Shown piece by piece: positions 10,391 to 21,357 of a stretch of DNA of 39,192 nucleotides. Where the stretch lies: contig NW_004457367.1 in the NCBI RefSeq assembly GCF_000313135.1, positions 48,503-87,694 of the forward strand, in the 5' to 3' direction. Made by a program: the position numbers and the translations under genes. The stretch comes from Acanthamoeba castellanii str. Neff (taxonomy: Eukaryota; Discosea; Longamoebia; Acanthamoebidae). The notes beneath the pieces are model-generated. The model was not told where the DNA came from. It did not search any database and saw only the letters and a list, made by a program, of their open reading frames with translations. Every line of letters begins with the position of its first letter. The stretch's first letter is position 1.

Positions 10391-12149
10391 ATGTCGGACT
10401 TCTACGCACGCACCAGCTGCCCCAGAAGGAGGAGGGATAGTGTACTGGGAGTGGCAACTGACACCGATGAACAACCAACAACCAACCAACCAACAACCAA
10501 CAACAGCTGCTGAGGCAGCACCTCCAACTGCCCCCGTCCGAAGCGCAAGCCGTGGTCAAGCGAGGCACCGTTCGCAGAAAGGTCCGCTGACGCGCCTCGC
10601 CCCCCCCCCGCCCTCCAACGCAGCTCTCCATTCCCCCGCGTTCCTACTTACACTGGGCGGGCGGGCGTTCCTCTGTGGTTCTCTCAGGTGGCGGCCAGGA
10701 AGAGCGAGGAGCCGTTGGCCGTGGACATGGCCAGATACGAAGCCGAGATCAAGAAGATCGAATTCCTACAGGTGATCCGCCCACACGCGACACACACACA
10801 CGTTTGGTGGTCGCGGATTAGAAGTCTTGTTTGTTTGTTTGTTTGTTTGTTTGTGGGGCGGGGTGGTCCTTGCTCCTTGGGGTGAGGGGTTGGCGGTAAC
10901 CTGCTGACTCGCGGGGTGGTGGTGGTGGTGGTCGGGCGCGTGCAGCGGTTCATGCGCAAGTGGCTCAGGATCAGCAAGTTCCGCAACACCGCCCTCAACT
11001 TCCTCACCGCGCCCGAGTCGGAGAGGCTCCGCAAGCGCAACATGGCCTTCAGGGAAATCGTCTGCACCGAACGGGTACCCCCTCCCTCAGCTGCCGCCGC
11101 CGCCTCACCTTGCTCTGCGCTAGTGAGAGGCCAATACACACATACACACATACACACGTACACACGTACACACGTACACACGTACACACGTACACACGTA
11201 CACACGTACACACACACACATACACACATACACACATACACACATACACACACATTCCTATGTACATGTAGCTGATAGGGGGTTGTGTCGGCGGCAACCA
11301 CGACATGCAGGGCTATGTGAACAACCTGGAGGAGCTCGAGAAGCGCATCATCTCCCCGCTCAAGGCCTCGTCGCACAGCTTCATCTCCGAGAAGGAGGTC
11401 GGTGTCCTCTTCTCCAACCTGGAGAGCATCACCTGCCTCAACATCCAGGTACTAACTACCGTCACAGCCACCCACCACCCACCGCCCACCACCGAGGACA
11501 AGGAGGGAAACGACACCGCCACGGATGGACTGGCTGGGATGGGATGGGCTGGGCTGGAACTTATGCGCCTGGGAGTGGTGGTGGCGGCGGCGGCTGTTGG
11601 GTGGGGGTTGCGTTACGTTGCGTTTTACCTCTTATATATATTTATATACATATGCTATGGTACCACAGATCCTGGAGCTGATGGAGGAGCGCATCGAGCA
11701 GTGGCCGTGCGAGGGCCGCTTTGCCGATATATTTATTGAAAAGGCCCCCGTGCTCCGGCTCTACACGGACTACCTCAACAACTACGACCGACAGGTGCCC
11801 CCCCCCCACCAACCTCGCTTGCTCGCTGAAGGTCAGGGATCAGCCGAGCCCATCGTTGGTCGGTGCTCTGGATGCGTGGTCGTCGTTCTCACGTTGGCTG
11901 GGCTGGGTTGTGTGGGAGTCCAGATGACTGTGCTCACCGAGTTGGAGAAGAAGCCGGCCTTCATCCAATTCATCAAGGCCTGCAAGGCCAAAATGAACCT
12001 GGGCAACTACCTCATCCTGCCCGTCCAGCGCCTCCCCCGATACGAGATCCTCCTCGAGGGGCTCAAGCGATACACCTCCGAGGAGCACGTCGACTACCCC
12101 AACATCATCGCCGCCCTCGACAAGGTACACACATCAAACAAAGCACGCA

Positions 12150-12181
<32 letters not shown>

Positions 12182-13303
12182 CACACAAAGCACACACTAC
12201 CCAACTGCACCGTACCACAGGAGTGGCTTATGGCGCTAACTCCAACCGTAATCAACCACAACCAACCACAGGTCAAAGAGCTCAACTCCCACGTGGACAA
12301 GAAGAAGAAGGACGAGGACAACCGACGAGCGATTCAGGAGATCCAAAAGGCCGTCTCCGGTGCACCCACTCTCTTTGTCGCCCACCGCCAGTTCATCAGG
12401 TACGCGCGAACGCGGCCCTATCCCATCTCCAGTGGCGGTTCGCTCACCGGCCGGCCACACGACAATCACCCTCCTCCCCCCCCCAATAACCAACCAACCA
12501 ACCACCCACCACCCACCACCCTCCTCGTCGTCGTCAATGCTTGCAGGGGCGGTCTCGTCGACGTGCTGGCGGGGAAGAAGAAGGAAAAGTTCTACGTCTA
12601 CCTCTTCACCGACATCCTGTTGCTGACCAAGGCCAAGGTACACCCCCCCCCGCGGGCTGCTGCTCCCCCTGCCCACCCACCTGCCACCAGCCGCCACCCA
12701 CCACAACAATCGGCGATGTCGCTTCAGGCCACGGCACATGCTTCTTCTTCTTCTTCTAACACGACCTCGTGCCCTCGTCATTGGCATCGATGCAGGTGAA
12801 AACCGTGGTGCCCGGTGCTGCCCGCCCCAAGTCCAAGCTCAAGGACTTGATCTACCTCAAGGTACCATTTGAAGTGATGCGCACCAGCCAGCCACCAGCC
12901 ACCACCACCAGCCACGGGACTCACTCACGGAGCACCTCCATTACTGTTCGTCCTCCTCCGCAGGATGGACCTTTTTCAGCTTCCGCCATGTCGTTGGACG
13001 GGTCTTCTGCCCTGCGGCTGGTACACTTGCCCCTCCCCTTTCTCTTTTCTCGAACTTCCCCACTCTCCCTCCCCCCTAGCCAATCGGGGGGGGGTTGACC
13101 GTCACGGTGTAGTGACCTCTCTCTTCCTCTCTCTCTCTCTCTCTCTCGCGTTGGTTGCGCTGTGGCTGGGCGAATGGTCGTTACAGGTCGGAGGGCGCAA
13201 GGAGTTTTTGTTCTGCTTCTCTTCCGACACAGAGCGGGACGGCTGGCAGAGGGACATCGACACCGTCCTGCGAGAGGAGGGCTGGAAGAAGATCTTCTAC
13301 TGA
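8027..13303 (+). CDS. RhoGEF (DH-PH) protein, 18 exons
   Basis: This is a Dbl-family guanine nucleotide exchange factor for Rho/Rac GTPases. Exons: 8027-8320, 8501-8671, 8898-9008, 9177-9297, 9432-9520, 9703-10024, 10164-10336, 10507-10581, 10688-10771, 10946-11074, 11311-11448, 11669-11794, 11924-12124, 12272-12399, 12547-12637, 12796-12861, 12964-13020, 13187-13303. Phase is kept throughout, giving 830 aa. Residues 1-260 are predicted helical and acidic (vinculin/talin-like in flavour, no firm family); about 260-430 is low complexity (poly-E, poly-A, Q-rich). The DH domain spans about 505-695 and includes the hallmark NYLILPVQRLPRYEILLEGL. A PH domain follows (about 715-825) with KFYVYLFTDILLLTKAK and a closing DGWQRDID helix. 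The start at 8027 is the first ATG of the open exon. The acceptor of exon 6 (9703) is the least certain border. The gene converges on its neighbour. Confidence 0.88.
10106..10135 (+). repeat. (AAT)n microsatellite in a RhoGEF intron
   Basis: About ten AAT units lie inside the sixth intron (10025-10163), between its donor and the CAG acceptor. Confidence 0.9.
10349..10390 (+). repeat. (CT)n-(CA)n compound microsatellite in a RhoGEF intron
   Basis: A CT run (about 10349-10369) passes directly into a CA run (10370-10390), close to the donor of the seventh intron (10337-10506). Confidence 0.9.
10827..10853 (+). repeat. (TTTG)n microsatellite in a RhoGEF intron
   Basis: Six to seven TTTG units lie in the intron 10772-10945. 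Confidence 0.9.
11134..11254 (+). repeat. (ACACAT/ACACGT)n array in a RhoGEF intron
   Basis: Alternating hexamer variants ACACAT and ACACGT form a 120-bp array inside the intron 11075-11310. The long valine/cysteine-rich frame on the opposite strand is only the translated repeat. Confidence 0.9.
12143..12187 (+). repeat. (GCAC)n-(AC)n microsatellite in a RhoGEF intron
   Basis: GCAC units pass into a CA run inside the intron 12125-12271. Confidence 0.9.
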
Positions 13304-13624
13304 GACAACGTCGCCTGCCCGTCCATTGCACCCCCGACATACGAAGGCCCACCGGCTTCTCCTCTTCTCCGTCGTGTGTGGCGCGGCGCATCTACCCTCC
13401 TCCTCCTCCTCCTCCTTCGATCGTCGGCTCAGCAAGCGGTCTTTGCCCCTCCTCCTAATCCCCCCCCCCCGTGTAGCATATTCCTCTCCGCGCGTGTCGT
13501 GTTGTTTTGTTGCTGGCTCGCGTTGGACAAAAAGGGTCGCCCTTTCCTCCATCCAACTCTTGCCTTTCCACCTCCACGCGGACGCTGCCGCCGGTCCACC
13601 AGCCAATGCCGCGCTGCGCAGTCG
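13304..13624. other. convergent intergenic region (3' ends of RhoGEF and NDT-like genes)
   Basis: The 321 bp between the two stop codons hold the 3' untranslated regions of both genes. A TCC-rich stretch (13395-13420) and a poly-C run (13457-13470) are present. No AATAAA signal is seen and no further gene is supported. Confidence 0.6.
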
Positions 13625-14724
13625 TCAGTGTTTGTACAGCGCCCACGGGATGGCCACGTATTCCTCCCTAGATGGGATGGGCAAGCACCAGCAGCCCCAG
13701 CAAAGAGAGAGAGAGAGAGCGTCGGTTAGCCAGGCCACAAATGGGGGGGGGCTGCGTGCATGTAAATAAATGGGGCGGGCGGGCGGGCACACGTGGCGTA
13801 CCGGGTGCCCTTCGATTGCTCGGAGAGGTGGGGGAGGAGCCAGGTGTCGTGAGACTCCACCGGGCAGTCGATGTACACCCGCTTTCCTGCGATCGGATAG
13901 GGGGGTGGTGACCCCAACAATGAGGGTGCGAAGAGGGGGAAGAAGGGGGTCAGCGAGAAGCAGGTCGCTGTGTCCGTGCGGTGGTGCGTGCGTGGTGTGT
14001 GCGTACCGAGGGCGGCAGCGATGCCAATCTCGACAAAGGCCCAGAAGCAGTCCTTCTGGTCGGTGAGGCGTGCGTAGAGGACGTCGCACTTGCTGATCTG
14101 GTGGCGCGCGTTGTCGTAGAGGACCTGCTTCTCGCGCTCGTCCACGGTGAAGTCCCTCTGCTCGTCCCGCAGCACCGAGGCGAGGGCCGCGCCGCTCCGG
14201 GGCTCGTCGTCGAGCTGGTAGAAGTAGTCCACGTCGTGGTCGAGCCCCGGACACGAAAGGAAGTGGGGACCCACGTACACCCAATTGTCGTCCCATTCCA
14301 GCTCCAGATCGCGCAGTCCCCGCATCTTGTCGAGCAAGGGCAGCGCCTCCTGCTCGCTCCTCCACTCCAGTTCCTTGAACCGCCCCAACCCGCGCCAGTC
14401 TCGGCTCGGCGCATTGAAGAACATCATCTTGCCTGCTACGTAAATGCGCTGCTTGTCCACATGCTCCTTGCCCTCGCCACCAGCAACCCCCGTTGTTGTT
14501 TCTGTAGTCGCTGGGGTGGCCACCTCCTCGGGCATGGCCGCACTGGCACCGCTCGTCGGGTGCTGATCATGATGGGGTGAACCCCCCGCAGTGCTCGTCG
14601 TTGCCGTGGCTAGAGCGGGATGATCTTCGACCATAGCATCCCCATCTCCACCTTCCTGCCGTATATCGTGCACTGGGGCAGCCGACCCCAGGGAGGGCAC
14701 TGCTTCGTCCTTCTCGAGTTCCAT
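13625..14724 (-). CDS. nucleoside 2-deoxyribosyltransferase-like protein, 3 exons
   Basis: Exons in gene order: 14724-14007, 13886-13802, 13667-13625, giving 281 aa. The first 90 residues are low complexity (acid-, S/T- and A-rich). The domain starts at RIYVAGKM (about 93-100) and continues through KCDVLYARLTDQKDC (212-226), EIGIAAALGKRVYID (about 232-246) and a tail ending TREEYVAIPWALYKH. The strand-Asp (D214) and Glu-helix-GK (E232) arrangement is that of the NDT/Nuc_deoxyrib_tr fold, which cleaves or transfers N-glycosidic deoxyribose. Activity on a particular nucleoside is not shown; such folds also occur as small-molecule hydrolases in signalling. I chose the ATG at 14724 (MELEKDEA); an upstream TTG in frame follows a stop. 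The second exon reads through a good GTACGC donor if not spliced, and the third exon restores the family-like end. It is divergent from the VPS9 gene. Confidence 0.7.
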
Positions 14725-14976
14725 CTTCGCTTCTTTTCGAAGCCCCAAACGTTTTGCCGCCTTCTGTTCCCTTGTTGTCTCCAACGGTCCACTATTTCAA
14801 ATGACGCGTCCCTCAACGTTGCCCTCTGGAATGTGAGGCATCCGACTGTGCGCTGAGCCGAGGTGTTGGGTAACGGCACCCGGGTCTGGCCGCCCCACCA
14901 CACCCCCAGCCCTCGTCGCCATCCCCCCCCCCTACCACAACCACAACAACAATAATAATCTCAACAACATTAAAAT
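14725..14976. promoter_or_regulatory. divergent promoter region, NDT-like / LRR-VPS9 genes
   Basis: The 252 bp between the two start codons must hold the 5' sequences of both genes. On the plus side the leader directly before the ATG is A-rich (AACAACAATAATAATC, then CATTAAAAT). I see no strong TATA box. Shared regulation of the two genes is possible but is inferred from spacing only. Confidence 0.45.
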
Positions 14977-15811
14977 ATGGAGGCCTGGGACAGTGGGCTG
15001 GACGACGACAACGACGATAACGACCAGCGGCAGCTGCAGCAGCAGCACGGCGGCGAGGGTGCCCTCATTGCAGGCCTCAGCGGGTCTCCTGCCCTTCACG
15101 TACTGGACCACCACCACCACGACCGCCGCCGCCGCCATCATCAGCATCAGCATGAGGTGAAGGAGGAGGCTGGCCAGCAGCAGCTCGAAGAAGAGGACCC
15201 GCTGCTGCAGCCCCCGCACCACGAGGAACCGGAAAAGGAAAAGGAAAAGGAAGAGGAGGAGGAGGAGGACAACAACAATGAAGACAAAGATGAGGAAGAG
15301 GAAGAGGAAAAGGAAGAGGCCCTGCAGCTGCTGCAGGTGGGTACGGCACCAGTAGCAGCAGCAGCAGCACGAGGTGGCCGGGGCGTAGACGCACCACCGC
15401 CGTCACCGCCGCCCGTGGCGGTCGTGGGAGGCACTGCACCGGCCGCGGCAGCAGAGGAGGGCATCGCGTCGGACGAGGGCGGAGCCACGGGGGACGCTGC
15501 CGCTCCCGTCCCCGCCACCAGCGGCGGCGGCAGCAGCACGACGTCGTTCATCGATAGCGTGGGTCCCACCAAACTGGCCCACGTGCTGGCCCAGGCGCGC
15601 GCACAGAGGGCCACCCTCCTCTCCCTCACCGGTACCCCACCCATCACCTTCCCCCTCCGCCGCCGCTGCGGCCACCACGCCTGGGCAATTGCAGCGCGGC
15701 CTCCTCGTTCTCTCTCTCTCTCTGCATTGGTGGTGCGATGAATAGTGGTGCGCACCGCTCACCACTGTGGTGGTGGCTGGTGGCTGGTGGCGGTGGTACA
15801 CCGGGGTGTGT

Positions 15812-15844
<33 letters not shown>

Positions 15845-18721
15845 TGCAGGGTGCCTGGTGGCCGAGCAGGGTGGCGTGGTGCCCAGCCAGCTGTGTGAGC
15901 TGTCGTCGCTGACCCGACTGCACCTGGCCAAGAACCACCTCACCGCCCTCCCGCCCCTGTTCGGCCTCCTCTCCAACCTCGTCGTACGCCGCCCCCGCCA
16001 CAGGCCCGCCTGCTCCCTACACGCGTGCGTGTGTGTCCTGTGTTGTGTGTTGTGTGACCTCACCGCGTGCTCTGCGGTGGCTGCGGTGGGCGTGCTGCTG
16101 CTGCTGGTGGTGGTGGCTGGTGGTGGCTGGTGGTGGCTGGTGGCTGGTGAACATACAGGAGCTGGACGTGTCGGAGAACCGGCTGGCCGAGTTGCCGTCG
16201 TCGTTCTCGCGGCTGTCGTCGCTCGAGGTGCTCAACCTGGGCATGAACGAGCTCGCGGGGCTGCCGCCGGAGGTGGGCGACCTGAGCAGCCTGCGGGTGC
16301 TCAACCTCTCCTTCAACCGCCTCGCGGCGCTCCCCACGTGGCCGCTGGGGGCCTCGCTCACGGCCCTGGTGGACCTCGACCTCTCGGCCAACGCCCTCAC
16401 GGCCCTACCCCCGGCCCTCCCGCCCACCCTCACCTCGCTCCACCTCACCGACAACCGGCTCACCGCCCTCCCCGACGACTTTGGCCTCCACGTGCCCGTC
16501 CTCCGTCGTCTCGCTCTCGCCCGCAACGCCCTCTCCGCCCTCCCCGCCTCCTTCCCGCGCCTCACCCGCCTCCGGCAGCTCGACCTCCGCGACAACCGCC
16601 TCGCGTCCCTCCCCCACGACGCACACCTGCTTGCCAAGCTCAAGGTTCTACCCCCCCATCATCATCATCATCATCCCACCACTACCACCCCTACCATCCA
16701 CCGCCATATTTTAACCGCCCCGCCATCTACCGGTCTTGGTCGCGCCGTGTCTCGTGTGGCCTCCCGATCCATGCGTGGGGTGGCGTGGCGTGGCATGGCA
16801 TCACTAATCACCCAACCACCAATCACCAATCAGGTGCTGTTCCTGGAGGGCAATCCCCTGCGCATCCCGGTGCCCCATCTGCCGGAGGGCACGCACCGCT
16901 CCTTCGCCACCAACCCGTCGGCCATCCACGCCTACCTCTCCCTCTACCAATACGGTACGGGACCCGCCTCTCGCCTCTCGCCTCTCGCCTCTCGCCTCTC
17001 GCCTCTCGCCTCTCGCCTCACGCGCGGCACGTGTGCTGCAGGGGAGGGAGCTGCTGGGGAAGACGAACACACCCAGCGCATGAACCGGGAAAACGCGCGG
17101 CAGAGCCTCGAACGCATGGTACGCGTCCTCGAAGGCTGTGCCCCGGTGCCCCACCCCCAAATCCACACACACCACTGCCACTCACTGATGTGCGCGTGTG
17201 CGCGTGTGCGTGATCATCGCCAGTTCACGAATATCGATCCCGAGGTCATTAGCAGCGTGCTGGAGGCCTGTGAGGGAAGTGCCAATTCGGCCATCGAGTT
17301 TCTTCTCTCCATCAGCGAGACCCCGGCGATCAGGTGCGCGCCCGCTCTCTTCTCTTCCGCCAAAATTTGCGCGCGGCGTGTCGTGCATGCGCGCGGTGGC
17401 TGGTATGGCGAAGAAAGCGAGGCGGCGACTGATGGCTGTCGACGCCTCTTATGCAGCGCCGCTGCGGGGAGCGGCATCTCTCCAGCGGAAACCGGCGCCG
17501 CCTCGTCCCCCTCTGCACCGGGGCCGGCCTTCTCGTTCAGTTCCCTCCTGCAGGCCATCGAAGAAAAAATCGACGAGAAGATCATCGGCGACGTACGCCC
17601 TCCCTGACTCACGCCTCTCCCTCCTCCTCGCCTCGCCTCCTCAACTCCACCGCACACGACACACGCACACACACACATGCACGCACGCACACACATGCAC
17701 GCACGCACGCACATGCACGCACACTCGACAACCACGACACAGGACGCGAGCAGGAAGGCCCGCGACAGAAGCAGCAGTATGTTCACCAAAGTGCTCAACA
17801 CCATCAAGGACAAGATCAACGAGAACCAGCAGCTCGACCCGGCCAGGGATTCCGACGACCTGCCCACCCCCGTTCCCATCACCCCAGGTGCCCACCCACC
17901 CACCCTAAATCCCCCCCCCCACCGAGCAGGCACCCAGCCAGCACATGGCACATACCAACTAACTACCTGCACGCCCCCCCCCCCTTATTTAAATACGCGC
18001 ACAGAGCTCATGGCGCACCGGGCAGCCCGTGCGCGGGTGCCCGGGGGACGTCTGTCGCAGTCGTCCACCAACAATTTCCTCGTCTACGAGGTGAGTTCCC
18101 TCTCCTCCCCCTTCCCCACCTCTACCTCTCTACCTCTCTCTGCCCCATCCCGGTGGCGGCGGCCTCCATCCACGCATCATTGCCCTTCATCGTTCTCACC
18201 ACCACCGCCACCACAACCGCCGCCACGTTGCAGAAAGAGAACAACCGGATGCTGCGCGCGCTTTGCTCGCGACCCGAGTTCCGGGATCTGCTGAACGTGC
18301 TCAAGGAAAAGCAGGCACGCCCACCACCTCCCCCCTCGCAATCCGGGTGGCGCGTCTTGTCACTCTCGCTCTCTCGCTTTCGGTGGTGACGTGGCGGGCC
18401 TGACAGCGTGTTCTTTTCCTCCCCCTCCTCCTCGTTGGGCAGCTAACCCTGCTGGTGCCGCAAGACATCGTGCTCGATGGCGTCGCCATCACGCGGGATC
18501 TCCTGCAGACGCACATCGTGCAGTGGGAAGGCACGTGTACCCACCCACCCACCTTCTTTATCTCTTTATTTGCGTATATTTATTTTTCTTACCGTGGCGC
18601 ATCGCCAGATGAGCAATCGCCCCTCTTCTCGTCCCTGAACGACATCATGGGCTCCCTCTCGCCCGACATGCAGTCCATCATCCTCTCGCTCTCCGGGTGC
18701 TCTCTCCGCTCATGTTCAGGA

Positions 18722-18753
<32 letters not shown>

Positions 18754-18854
18754 CACACACACACACACACCACACACACACCACACAACACACACACACA
18801 CACCACACGTGCGCGCTTAATGGGCTCCCTTGCTCACCCGCAATCATTGCGTGC

Positions 18855-18889
<35 letters not shown>

Positions 18890-18901
18890 GCGGGGACGTG
18901 T

Positions 18902-18945
<44 letters not shown>

Positions 18946-21326
18946 TTAACGGGTACTAGAGAAGGGAGCCGCAAGACGGCTGACATTCTGCGCGAGGGCC
19001 AGATGGAGTTTGAGGACATCGACTACGACGTGCCCCTGCTCCTCATATCCTCCCCGCTGGGCCATGTCGACGTCCTCGCCGCTGCCGCCGCGCCCACGTC
19101 GCCGTCCTCGCCCGGTACCCGGCCTCTCGACATAGACCACGCCCATCCGGAGGCTACTTCGCCATCATCTCCCTTTCCTAGTGGCGAGGCAGCCGGATCA
19201 CGCGACAGCGAAGGTGCACGCACGCACACACGCACACACGCACCCAGTGCGGTACCGGCGGTGGCCCAATTCTCCTTTCCTTCCATTCCTACATGCTGCA
19301 TGCGTGCATGCTGCATGATGATGCCTGATGCGTGCATGATGCCTGATGCGTGCATGTGCGTGGCGACAGTCATGGCGGGTCGCGTGTACTCGAGCACAGC
19401 GCAGTTTGATCTCCGCCTGGCAGCGCCGCTGTCCCTCGACGCCTTCCTCACCAAGCTGCACGACAAGAACACCCGCCAGCTGCGCATCACCATCGAGAGG
19501 TAACCAACCACCCCTTACCCCCGCCACCAGCCACCACCGCACGCCCTGCTGCTGCTGCTGCTGCTGCTGGTCACTCTCGCTGTTTGCCTCACGCTCCGGG
19601 GGGGGGGGCTAGTTTCGCTCGCTCTATCCAGAAGAGGAAGCTGGGCACCGACGACAAGGAGCAGATCCTCTCCTTTCTCAGCCGGTGCGTGTGGTGTGGC
19701 GGAGAAACCTAGCAATTGCATATAACACATATGACGTGGCGGTGTTGTGGGGGAGCGCTAACCGATTCACTCACTCACTCACTCACTCACTCACTGCTCC
19801 TGTATCAACCCCCCCCCCGCGGATGTTGTGGTGTTGGGTGTTGCGCAGGACGCGGCAAGCGATCCTTAGCCACCCCCTGTGGCGAGGCATCTCGGCCAAG
19901 GAGGCCGACTACACGGCCCAGGCACTTGAGGCGGTCGTGTACACCAAAATTTACAAGAGGTACCGCCCCATCGACCCAAGCACCACCAGCCACCAGCTAC
20001 CAGCCACCACCAGCCACCACCACCAGCCACCACCACCAGCCACCACCACCAGCCACCACCAGCAGCAGCAAGGGCCGTTGCTGACCAGGTTCTGTTTGTC
20101 TCCTCTGTGGTGGGCGGCGTGCGGCGTGGGTACATGCGCAGCATATTCCTGTCGGCGTCGGATCAGGAGAGGGACCGCATGCTGACGGAGAAGATGAAGA
20201 AGCTGGCCTTTGTCACCCCGGACATGCTCGGCATTCCTCCCCGATTTTGCAAAAAGCGCATGTGGGCCGCCGCCGAGAGAGGTACTCCTCCTCAGAAGAG
20301 GAGCCATTCCCCATTGCCCCCCCCCCAATTCCTCCTTCTCCTCCTCCTCCTCCAAACATATGCGCCCCCCCCCGACGGACTCTGAACCCGTGCGTGTGCG
20401 TGCGGGGGGTGAGCAGAACTGCTGATGATGAACTCCGTGTGCTCTCCGACCGAGAAGCTCCGGGCTCTCCTCAATGCCTGCCGACTCATCATCGGTACGC
20501 ACCTCGCCTCGCCTCGCTCGTGGGTGGGTGGTGGGTTGGCGGTGGGTTGGCGGTGGGTTGGTGGTGCACACACGTGTGGGCAATCTGACGGCCTTCTGCC
20601 CTTCTGCCCTCATCCTCTGCACCACATTCCATCCACCATCCATCCATCCATCCATCCATCCATCCATCCATCCATCCATCCATCCCTCCCTCCATATTCC
20701 ACATTCCATACTCCATAAACGTTATTAGAGCTGCTCAAATCGCTGGATAACACGGCGGGTGCCGACGACTTCCTGCCCCACCTGTGCATGGTGGTGCTCC
20801 GTGCCTATCCGCCCCATCTGCACTCCAACGTCAGGTACGACGACCACGACGACCACGACGACTCCTGCTCGCTGCTGTGCCGATATGTCTAATCTGCTTC
20901 CGGCCACCGCCATACCGCCACCGCTCCCTCAAGGTTCATTGCGCGGTACACGGCGCCGGAGATTCTCGCGGGGGAGACGCTCTACTACTACACCCAGCTG
21001 GTGTCCGTCATTTCCTTCGTGGAGAACATCGATGGCTCCCACCTCAACATGCAACCGCAGGTGCTGACATCCCCACCCCCCACCCCCACCCGCCACACCC
21101 TTTCGACCACCTCTGGTGCTCACTCAGGCAGGCATGCATGCACACATGCAGGACTATGCTCGACTCTACGACGGGGGCGGAGACCGCAGCACCCATCCAT
21201 CACAACTCCCTCGCCCGCACCATGACGCCAGCCAGGCTGCCGCCACGGGCTCCCTCGCGCTCCTCCGTCCTCAGCGCGTGGGCGCGAGTGTACGTCCCAC
21301 CTCTTCTTCTTCTTCTTCTTCTTCTT

Positions 21327-21357
<31 letters not shown>

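Noticed and set aside
10684..11376. 230-codon minus-strand frame rich in CVCVYVC
   Set aside because: It is the translated ACACAT/ACACGT array, antisense to RhoGEF exons whose protein and phases are coherent.
14977..15222. minus-strand hydrophobic frames opposite the VPS9 N-terminus
   Set aside because: The V/L-rich content is the reverse complement of the Q/H/E codon repeats, so the membrane-like look is an artefact.
15738..17213. 491-codon plus-strand frame across the LRR region
   Set aside because: It runs through four introns of the VPS9 gene and is out of frame with the leucine-rich repeats.
17641..17895. possible CRISPR-like or satellite array
   Set aside because: Units are simple CA/GCAC microsatellites without spacers, inside a spliceosomal intron of a nuclear gene.
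20489..20716. minus-strand WMDG-repeat frame
   Set aside because: It is the translation of the (CATC)n intronic microsatellite.
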